Of a DNA stretch of 64,000 nucleotides, positions 55,978 through 64,000 are shown one piece after another. This DNA comes from Knufia peltigerae (Eukaryota; Ascomycota; Eurotiomycetes; Chaetothyriales; Trichomeriaceae). The DNA is taken from positions 1 to 64,000 of the forward strand of contig JAPDRN010000010.1 of the NCBI GenBank assembly GCA_030247855.1, read 5' to 3'. The notes beneath the pieces are model-generated. The model did no database searches. It saw only the letters and a list, made by a program, of their open reading frames with translations, and had not been told where the DNA came from. The translations under genes were made by a program, and so were the position numbers. Numbering within the stretch: position 1 is the stretch's first letter; the number at the start of each line of letters is the position of its first letter.

Positions 55978-57418
55978 ATGCCAGCGGCGCCTCAACGACG
56001 CTTCCACAAAAAGAGCCGACACGGCTGTGTCCAATGTAAGAAGAACAGGACCAAGGTGAGTTGAGCGAATACACTTGGTTTTCTTAGCGTCTTTACCTCC
56101 CACCGGAGTCGATCCTACATGACTCCGTACCTTGCAGAGGCTGATAACTAGGCCTGGGCAGTGTGACGAACAGAGGCCCACTTGTGGAAGATGCACTCGA
56201 ACAGGGCAATGCTGTTCATTAAATTCCCCCGACTGCGATCTCCTAATCATCATTGACGAGAACGATCGGGCAGCGCAAGGGAAGGTCGCTACTACCGCTA
56301 CTTCCGCCTCCTCAACATCTCTTCTCCTGTCGACAGCCTCTTCTTCTTCTCCCTCACAGACCGAACTTTCCGGTATAAGCATAACAAGTCCCAGCAGTAA
56401 TAGTCATGCATCATCATCGTCATCAATTTTCAACATCAACGAACCACAGTTACCATTTACCACCCTCGAACGTGATCGACTCAGGTTGATGCATCACTAT
56501 GATCGATTCACGTGTGAAACCGTGGCGGACCTGGTTCTTCCCACCCCCGAAGGCGTGAACATCATGCGCCACTACGTCCCCGAGTTGGCCTTTGAGCACG
56601 ATTTTCTCCTACACGGGATCCTCGCTCTGAGTTCTCTCCATCTCACCCTGCTGTCGCTCGACAACGCCGATGCACAGACCCGGGAACGACATTTGAGCCT
56701 TGCGACGTACCACCACAGTTGTGCGATTCGGATGTTCAATCGCTACTTGGCCGACAACCCCGCCGATCACAACATCGACGCACTCTTCTTGTTCTCCAGC
56801 CAGATAGCCATGTGTGCTTTTGGGTTCCAGCGCGTCACCACTCGAGGATCACAAGAAAAGTCGTTGGAGCAGATTGTCGAAATGTTGAACCTGCTCCGCG
56901 GCACAGGCACCGTCGCCAAAAGTAGTTTTCACAAACTGGTCCAGGGTCGACTGAGTCCGCTATTTTTCCAGGCCAGACGAGCACTTGCAGGGGGGTCCGA
57001 GGAGTTGTCAGTGGGTGTGGAAACGGTGCTGTCGAATCTTTTGGATCGCGCTCTCAAGACCGATTCGCCTCAGCGCGAGCTGTATCTCGACGCACTTGCC
57101 GCGCTGCGACTGAACCTCACCCTCGCTTCGGCCGTGAGTATCCCTCACCAGGCCCCCATCTCGACTTTCCCCGTCATATCACCTCCAGGATTTTTCCAAA
57201 TCGTGGCCACGGGAGACGCACTCGCCCTGGCGTTGGTGGCGAATTACGGCATCATTGTGCATTGGCTGAGGGGGAACATATGGCTCGCCGAATGGGGTAA
57301 ACAGACGGCTCAGACCATCAAAGCCGCATTGCCGCCTGACTGGGACGATTGTCTTTTGAATTTACGCGAAGTCGATTGGAAGTACAGTGGCTGTGGTCAA
57401 TTGTTGGCAGCAAGGTGA
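55978..57418 (+). CDS. Zn2Cys6 transcription factor (fungal_trans_2-like)
   Basis: Predicted 444 aa in two exons, 55978-56055 and 56162-57418. The binuclear cluster is at the N-terminus: RHGCVQCKKNRTKCDEQRPTCGRCTRTGQC, with the intron exactly between Lys and the third Cys. A long Ser-rich linker follows, then a helical domain (LRLMHHYDRFTCETVADLVLP; VPELAFEHDFLLHGILALSSLHL) matching the Upc2/fungal_trans_2 group of regulators. It probably controls the adjacent divergent SDR-like gene, and perhaps the transporter beyond it. The target and inducer are unknown. Confidence 0.92.
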
Positions 57419-58030
57419 GGTGGGAGTCATTGAAATCAGGCGGAGCCATGTATATGGGTAATTGGCCTGTGCAACGTACAGAGAGATCAAAACATAAAAT
57501 TCTGGAAACATGTCAGCCTTAAAGGTTGCTGTTGTATGATAGGTACTGGGGCATGACGGGACAAGTATCTCCCTGCTCAAATGAATGTTGTGAAACGGCT
57601 GTGATTGTACCGGGTATCCTCGAATGCAACTCAATCGTGGCAGAGATCAGCTGTGAACAACCTACCGCGTGTGTATTATCTGGTGTATATTATTAGAGAC
57701 CACAATGATATTTCCAAAGCCACAAAATGAGATGGAGGAAGAAGTCTAAGGAGTATGGAATGACATGTGACAATAAGTCCGTAGGGAGCTCAGCCTCGTT
57801 CGCCAAGTATCAATCAATTTACGGAGTAAAACGCGTTCTGTTCAAAACAGGCGCGACGAGGCTGAACTTCATTCAACAACCCGCAAACTGCGCCCGAAAT
57901 CCCAGTTGTCTACTGTACTGATGATCACCATCAACCGCCACAGGAGATCCCAAAAACACCACACTACCCTGCTCCTCCTACTCAATTTCATACCATAAGA
58001 AAGTGTCTCCCCCCCCGTCTACATTCCACG
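57419..58030. other. Intergenic region, Zn2Cys6 gene to nse3
   Basis: About 610 bp with the 3' UTR of the regulator and the promoter of the next gene. Nothing else is recognised. Confidence 0.55.
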
Positions 58031-59245
58031 ATGCCACCGAAGCGTCGATCCGACGCAATATCCCGCGACGACGGCCCTCACTCAGCATCATCTTCCGGCC
58101 CAGAAGAATCTGGTTCCGACCATGAAATGGTAACACAATCTCGTCACCGACGTCGACGGCGTTCCTCCTCTCAATCATCCGCCGCATCTTCTTCCGCCTC
58201 TGCTTCGTACTCCCACCACGACCCTCACGGCACGCTGGTGAAGAAACTCGTCCGCCTGGCGCTCGCGACCGAATACTCTCGCACCCCTCTGCGGCGGAAC
58301 GACGTCCACACCAAGATCTTCAAGGATTCCAACGCGAGCGGGCGCAGCTTCAAAACGATCTTCGACTCTGCCCAAAACATCCTCAAGGACACCTTTGGCA
58401 TGCAACTCGTCGAATTGCCCGGCAAGGAAAGGACGTCACTCAAGGACCGTCGGACCCAAGCCACCCAGCCCAAGTCGACGAGTTCTACATCCTCCAAAAG
58501 TTGGATTCTGGTTTCGGTGCTGCCCGAGAAATTGAAAAACGACCCGGCCGTCGCACGACCGACCAAGGCACCTTCACAGGAGACCGAGGCGACCTACACG
58601 GCTCTGTACACGTTCATCCTGAGTCTGGTGTACCTCAACAACGGGGCGTTGACGGACCAGAAACTGACGCGCTACCTGAAGCGGGTCAACGCGGACACCT
58701 ACACGCCCCTCGGGGCCTTGGAGAAACTCCTCGCGAGGATGACCAGAGAAGGTTACGTGGAGAAACGGAGGGACACGACCATGGGGGAGGAGGTCATCGA
58801 ATGGGTCCCCGGGCCGAGGGGCAAGGTCGAGGTGGGGGCCAGAGGGGTGGCCGGCCTGGTGAGGAGCGTCTACGGGTACGGAGCCGTACCGTTGGGCACG
58901 GTGGTGGCTCGGCCAGACCCAAGCGGGAGTGGGAGTGACGACGAGGGTCCGCCTGGCGAACCGCAAAGGCTGGTCAAGATCGAAGAGGACGAGTTGAATT
59001 CGAAAATCAAGAAGAGTTTGGGCGTCGGATTCGAACGCGAGAGGCCGCCGAGTGGCGACAACAGTGGCGATGAGGGTGAAGAAGGGCCGGGTGGTGTGGA
59101 CGGTGAGAGTGCCGTTGAGCAGGCCGTGAGTGGCAGTGGCGGTGGACCGAGATCCGGCCGCACACAGACGACACGACACCAACACAGGACGAGAGTGGGA
59201 ACCGGGGGGAGGACGAGGCGGACGAGACGAGACGACGACGATTGA
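58031..59245 (+). CDS. nse3: Nse3, MAGE-domain subunit of the SMC5-SMC6 complex
   Basis: Single exon, 404 aa. A Ser/Arg-rich disordered N-terminus (1-65) leads to a MAGE domain of two winged helices: KLVRLALATEYSRTPLRRNDV, FKTIFDSAQNILKDTFGMQLVEL, WILVSVLPEKL, then YTALYTFILSLVYLNNGALTDQKLTRYLKRVN and EGYVEKRRD. The end is an acidic/basic low-complexity tail. Nse3 pairs with the RING protein Nse1 and the kleisin Nse4 and binds DNA in the SMC5/6 genome-stability complex. Fungi have a single MAGE gene, so the assignment is direct. The GC-rich 3' third (about 58780-59240) gives long spurious frames on other strands. Confidence 0.92.
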   Translation: MPPKRRSDAISRDDGPHSASSSGPEESGSDHEMVTQSRHRRRRRSSSQSSAASSSASASYSHHDPHGTLVKKLVRLALATEYSRTPLRRNDVHTKIFKDSNASGRSFKTIFDSAQNILKDTFGMQLVELPGKERTSLKDRRTQATQPKSTSSTSSKSWILVSVLPEKLKNDPAVARPTKAPSQETEATYTALYTFILSLVYLNNGALTDQKLTRYLKRVNADTYTPLGALEKLLARMTREGYVEKRRDTTMGEEVIEWVPGPRGKVEVGARGVAGLVRSVYGYGAVPLGTVVARPDPSGSGSDDEGPPGEPQRLVKIEEDELNSKIKKSLGVGFERERPPSGDNSGDEGEEGPGGVDGESAVEQAVSGSGGGPRSGRTQTTRHQHRTRVGTGGRTRRTRRDDDD

Positions 59246-60297
59246 CCGATTCCACGGGCAAGAATCTATTGAGGGATTCTTTCCTGGGTAAATACGATTT
59301 GATGGATCGGAGTGATGAAGAAATCTCTCTCGGTCTCGATTGAGAGCCACGTTGATGGGAAGACAAGATCGAACAGCAAGAAAAGAACAAGCAACACAGC
59401 CTTCACTACACCCCTCAATCATTGCACACGTTTGTACACTTTGCAATGAACTACCTCGAGATAGATCTAGATACCCAAAGGTACATGTGATACGGTTCTA
59501 CATACGACCTAACCTAGTAGGACCATCCAAAGAAACCATGTTCCCAATGCAATGCGATCTAAGATACTCCGTAGTAATGCAATTGCAATGCAAGTTTTGT
59601 CAAATTCTAATTTCAATTCCAGTTCGAGTCCAAATTTGCCCTTGTACGGGTAAAAGGGGAGGGGGGAATGCCCAAAAAAACACCATTTGAATGCAAACCG
59701 TGCGGCGATGCGAGGTGATGATGCTCGTGTCTCAAGGTCTGCGCCTTTTGAAATCTCAAGCCAGATCCAAAAAGAAGGAGGAAAAAGGGGGGGGGGGGTG
59801 GAAGCATAGAACTTTGTCATTTGTTGTTGGTTTTTGTTGAATGTCGAGGGCGTCAATGACTACCCCTTGTGTTCCTTGTCAAAAGTTTCCAGAGCTTCCA
59901 GACTTCTTTCGTCAAGTATGAATCTTGTCGGTACACTCTTCACACTCACCCACGCCAGGAGATCAGATTGATAGATTGTGATGCATCTCCCCAGCAAACC
60001 CCGGTCCCCCTTTTTTGGTTCGCAGTACCGATCATTTACACGGCGTCTAATCTCCTGACTTCGACACCCTTTGAAAACCGGGATTCGTCCGTAGATCTCT
60101 TACTCGTACATGATGGCCGCTGATTTCGAACCGTGAACCTCAGCTCTCCCCCGTCTCTCTTTCGGACGTCTTGTCTAGACAAAAGCCGTGGCGAATGGCC
60201 TGTGTTCGTGATACTGACTTCTCCTCTCTCGCCCTGCTCAAACTCGGTTTCAAATTCAAGCTGTTTTGCATCCCCTACTCCCCAATCTTGTTGTTCC
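59246..60297. other. Convergent intergenic region, nse3 / DnaJ-TPR
   Basis: About 1.05 kb between 3' ends, long for convergent genes here. It contains a 12-nt G homopolymer. No gene or RNA is supported. Confidence 0.5.
59787..59798. repeat. Poly-G tract
   Basis: Twelve consecutive G (preceded by five A). A likely spot for sequencing length errors. Confidence 0.8.
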
Positions 60298-63040
60298 TCA
60301 ACCGAAACCTGAGAAACCACCACGACCACCGCCACCAGTGCTGAATCTGAATCCGCCCCCACCGCCAAAGGGGCTGCCACCACCTCCGCCACCGTTCATC
60401 ATGTTGAACAACATCTCGGGATCAATCTGAACGCCGCCACCGCCCATACCTCCCATCCCGCCCATCCCGCCCATACCTCCAAAGCCACCGGGGAAACCGC
60501 CGCCCATTCCCATACCAGGCTCCATCAGGTCCGCTCCAGAGTCATACATCTGCCGCTTCTGTGGATCAAGCAAAGTCTCCTTGGCTTCAAGGCAGTCCTT
60601 GAACTCTTCTTCCTTGTCCTTGTCGCCTTGTGTCTTGTCCGGATGCAGAACAGCAGCCTTGCGCTTGTAGGCCCGCTCAATCTCCTTGTCTCCTGCATCC
60701 TTATCCACGCCCAGGATCTTGTACCAATCCTTTCGTTTGGACTTCTTGAGCTCGAGCTCGGCGTTTCGCATTTCCTTGTTCAACTCTGGATCTTGTGGAT
60801 TGTCCTCGAGCAGGGCCTTGTAGTCCTTGACTGCTTGTTCCCAGTCACCTGATTCGCCCGTAGCTTTGGCCCTCGTCCGTCGGGCCTTGGTGTATGTAGG
60901 ATCCAACTTCAGCGCTTGGTCACAATCTGCCTTGGCCTCGTCAAACTCCTTGATCTTGATACGTGCCAGCGCCCGGTTTCCTAACAGCTTCGCATTGGTG
61001 ACTTTATTTGTTGGATCGATGGTAATTGCCTCACTGTAGGCTTCGACAGCATCATGGTACTTGCCACGCTTAAACATGTCGTTAGCTGCCGTCCTCGCTC
61101 GGTCCAGTTTCTTCATCGTCCGCAGGCAGTGTCGTGCATCGGAATTGTCTGGGTCTAGGGCGAGTGCTTGTCGGAAGAAATCTTCTGCCCGTTCATAATC
61201 GCTCTTTCCAACCCCGGACTTCTCGTCTCGTAGATAGAATGCCCGAGCCGCGAGAACAATGGCTTCTGCATCCATAGAATTCTCGCGCATGAGTGCCTGT
61301 GCGATGCCTTGAACTTCCCCGAGGGCATTGGCTGAGCCGACTTTCAGGTTTGCCTTGGCCTTCAATATCTGCCAACTTCGAGGTGTGGGTGTGTCTCTTC
61401 CCAGTGTCTGTTTCGCCTGTTCAATGCTCCATAGTGCCATATTACCATTGCCATCTTCAGAATTAATCTGCTTCTCTGCCAATTCAATCGACTGCAATGC
61501 CTTTCGAGCAGCCGCAGTATCTGTCGCCGAGGCATTTGGAATTTTGTCGTATGTATCTAGGGCGTCCTGCGGTCGACCTAACGAGGTGTATATCCGGGCA
61601 AGACGGTGCAAAATCTTGTCATTGTTGGGGTCTAACCTGCTTGCCTGTAATGAATCACCCAAAGCCTGATGGTATTTATTTGCGGATATATACGCCGCTG
61701 CTCGATTGGAAAGGTAGGTGGGATTGGAAGGGTCTGCTTCAACGGCTGCGAGAATTTGTCAGCCTCAAAATCCAAACCAAAAGAAGTCGAACTGTGTGGT
61801 ACAAACCTTTTGAATACTCGATAATTGCTCGATCATAATCCTTCGCCTTGAAAAACTTGTTACCTGCGGCCTTGCAGGCTTCGGGATCTACCTTGGGTGC
61901 TGGAGGTACTTTGTGTGGTGGAGGGGTTGGACTTCGTTCCTCCTTGGTGTGACCATTAATACCGTTCGTGGCAGGCTCTTCGGGGAACGCTCCAGGCGTG
62001 TCGTGTGAAGGTGTGGCAGGCTGCGATGAGCCATTAGGTGTAGGCATTGATGTTTCTTTATTATCAGTCTCTGGCACTTCTCTGTCCACCGACATCGACT
62101 GTCTCTCAGCCTCTTCTCTGGCCATTCTGGCTGTCAATTTGCGCAGTTGATCGGGAGGGAGATTTAGAGGGTGTGTGTCGGGATCGTGGCGCTTGGAGGA
62201 TTTCTTCCTGTCTCGATCTTTATCTTGTTTCTTTGGAGATTTTGACTTCCGCATGGGCGATGATGGTTCAAATTTTGCACCAACCGAATCCAACTCTTTT
62301 GCGACGGCCGATGCGGGTGGGGCGGTTGAGGCAGAGACAGACACAGAAGGCCAGGGACCGTCACTTGGCCTGACACTCCGGGTATGATGGGGACTGACAC
62401 GGCCTCGGCGAGCTTGGGCTTGTTGGAGAGTTGAAGGTTGCGGCTCAACTCTTCTGCCGCTGCCGCTGCCGCTTCCGTCTCTTTCTTCGTCTTCTTTCTT
62501 ATCGAGTGTGCGTAGGAGATAACGAAGGTTGGCCTCTGTCAGAGGAGCAGCCTGGTGAGCCCTAGAGTTGGCCGTTTCGGCGAGAAGCGGGAGAGGATCC
62601 GTGTACGACGTCGACGACCGGAGAAAAGCACGGGGACTACTGTTGTCCCTAATAGCAGTGGAATTCTCTCTACCATTGACTGTTCTTGTCCGATGATTGT
62701 GAGTGTCTGGAGTCAACAAGGCTTCCTTGTTGTCGTGCTTATCGCCCTGGTCGAAATTTCTCGAATCGCGCCTGCAAAATTGAGCGGGCCTCGCATGGCC
62801 ACCGAAATTGTCTAGTTGGGCGCCGTTTGATCGAGTTTTGTTAGGCGTGATAGGCGAATCAGCCCCTGGTCGTTTCGGATTTGGCATCGCGACATCAGTC
62901 TTGAATGGTCGCTGGGTCTCAGAAGATGGATTTGCAAGGCTTCCTTGTCGTTGTCGATTCGCCTGCGTGTCTGCGCTCCTCTTATTAGCCTCAACATCAG
63001 ACTGCCAGTCAGGAGGAAGTTTTCTCCTTCGACCGTGCAT
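60298..63040 (-). CDS. TPR-DnaJ cochaperone with long disordered N-terminus
   Basis: Predicted 893 aa in two exons, 61807-63040 and 60298-61745 (61-nt intron). Residues 1-385 are disordered, rich in Ser/Pro/Arg/Lys. Then come repeated TPR motifs (ACKAAGNKFFKAKDYDRAIIEYSK AVEADPSN is the first; further ones at AEDFFRQALALDPDN, GKYHDAVEAYSEAITIDP, FDEAKADCDQALKLDP). A C-terminal J domain starts at 751 with HPD at 779-781, followed by a Gly/Met-rich GGM repeat tail. The TPR-J order matches the DNAJC7/TPR2 family that hands clients between Hsp90 and Hsp70. The N-terminal extension is much longer than in animal homologues. Confidence 0.92.
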
Positions 63041-63420
63041 ATTGGAAAAGTGATGTGCAGTGCAAGTCACGGGTCGAATGTTCACAGGCGAGTGATGGTC
63101 TACTGCACAAAAAGAAGGGGGAGAGTGAAAGGTATTGGACCTGACGACCGCCCTCGATGGAAAACTGCCTGTTCGGTGTTATTTATTACTACATGTGAGA
63201 CTAAATTGAACAATAGCATGTAATTGAAACATTTCCTGCCAGGTCGTTCCATGAATCACATTTCGTTGTCAGAGACAAACGAGAGATGATTGCAGAATCA
63301 AAGTCAAGGTGCGTATGAAGACATCGATCTCAGTTATGAACATATTACTATTCGTACAGCTGCAAAAGAGAATGTAACCAGCATTGATCCTATCAACGCG
63401 ATGCTCAAAGGCATGTCGCC
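63041..63420. other. Intergenic region, DnaJ-TPR 5' end to transporter 3' end
   Basis: About 380 bp containing the promoter of the DnaJ-TPR gene and the 3' flank of the transporter. Nothing else is seen. Confidence 0.55.
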
Positions 63421-64000
63421 TTACTGTGCGTTGCTCGCACAAGTCCAGCTACTTCCACCTGGCTCGTTGTGAATAGCATAACCACTGGCATACAATCCCA
63501 TTCCACAGATACCGGCGCCCATGCCAAACAAAGCCAAATTGACTCCAGTGAGAGTGATCTTCTTCCAGTTCTTGGTGTATTGCCCCCAGTTCAAGAAGAG
63601 CCAGAAGATGCCAGAGATACCGTAGGTAAACCAGGCTGCAAACAAACTCGAGATCAATGCAAGCAGGTCATTGAAGTTTGGAATGGACTCTGCAATCACC
63701 CAAGCAATCACCCAAATGGTCAAAGTGATGGCGAGCCAGCTGCCTACAGCCAGCAGTGTCCGTTTAGACATGTGCTTGGTCCCTCGGAATAGTCGGACAT
63801 ATATGTACTTCGAAGCGACATGACCATAGATCACACCAGCTACGATGATGGTAGGGATAGCCAAACCCCATGCGATTTTCCCGAGAACCTTGCCAGCGGT
63901 GCCCAGGGCCGGTGAGTCGACCTCGTCTCCCCCGTATGCGTATATCACCATCGCGACAAGGAAGTACATGGCCGTGTCGGTGACCTGTAACAGCACCAAT
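63421..64000 (-). CDS. Amino-acid transporter, AAAP family (Mtr-like), C-terminal part
   Basis: Partial: the last 193 codons are present and the gene continues beyond the right edge. Five or six hydrophobic segments (for example TAMYFLVAMVIYAYGGD; LAVGSWLAITLTIWVIAWVIAESIPNFNDLLALISSLFAAWFTYGISGIFWL) follow the pattern of PF01490 transporters. The order SIPNFNDLLALISSLF and the end GLYASGYAIHNE are characteristic of the fungal neutral amino-acid transporter Mtr. It is a plasma-membrane permease for neutral and aromatic amino acids. No intron is seen in this part. Confidence 0.9.
   Translation of the reverse strand, partial: LVLLQVTDTAMYFLVAMVIYAYGGDEVDSPALGTAGKVLGKIAWGLAIPTIIVAGVIYGHVASKYIYVRLFRGTKHMSKRTLLAVGSWLAITLTIWVIAWVIAESIPNFNDLLALISSLFAAWFTYGISGIFWLFLNWGQYTKNWKKITLTGVNLALFGMGAGICGMGLYASGYAIHNEPGGSSWTCASNAQ

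Noticed and set aside
58574..59446. 290-codon minus-strand frame over nse3.
   Set aside because: Antisense to a MAGE gene in GC-rich sequence, low-complexity translation.

Overview
The window is nuclear DNA of a filamentous ascomycete (Pezizomycotina). The evidence is densely packed genes with many short GT..AG introns (about 44-133 nt), fungal-specific transcription factors (Zn2Cys6, C2H2 plus fungal_trans), a CFEM-like membrane protein and a Whi5-type repressor. A Eurotiomycetes/Chaetothyriales-like origin is plausible from the gene content, but this is inference. All exon maps below were worked out by hand from splice sites, reading frame and family motifs; every complete model is in frame from ATG to stop.

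The main find lies between 12.2 and 40.2 kb. Ten genes there match, family by family, the fungal nicotinate-catabolic hxn genes described in Aspergillus nidulans: hxnS (molybdenum hydroxylase), hxnT (Old Yellow Enzyme type), hxnR (two-finger C2H2 regulator), hxnP (MFS nicotinate-type transporter), hxnY (2OG-Fe(II) oxygenase), hxnV (phenol hydroxylase-like FAD monooxygenase), hxnN (amidase), hxnW (short-chain dehydrogenase), hxnM (NodB-fold cyclic imide hydrolase) and hxnX (NicC/salicylate hydroxylase-like monooxygenase ending in the peroxisomal signal SRL). Most are divergent pairs sharing a promoter. In A. nidulans the eleven genes are spread over three clusters; here ten are contiguous, and only the second transporter (hxnZ) is not recognised. 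Together they would take up nicotinate, hydroxylate it at C6, decarboxylate/hydroxylate and reduce the ring, open a cyclic imide and deamidate the product toward 2-hydroxyglutarate. Between hxnM and hxnX lie a broken medium-chain dehydrogenase gene and about 2.2 kb of decayed sequence.

Left flank (0.2-11.7 kb): a sugar transporter and a GH51 alpha-L-arabinofuranosidase are divergent around a promoter with a dense group of CreA-like sites. A C2H2-Zn2Cys6 hybrid regulator, an NmrA-like protein, a RidA-family protein with a 14-nt exon and a Rossmann-fold epimerase-like protein follow. The last three may be cluster accessories or ordinary neighbours.

Right flank (40.8-64 kb): a CFEM-like one-pass membrane protein, a cytidine/deoxycytidylate deaminase-family protein, a VOC/glyoxalase-fold protein, a small secreted Cys-containing protein, a Whi5-like protein, the microtubule plus-end protein EB1, a sugar transporter/SDR/Zn2Cys6 regulator trio, the SMC5/6 subunit Nse3 (MAGE domain), a long TPR-DnaJ cochaperone, and the 3' part of an Mtr-type amino-acid transporter that runs off the window.
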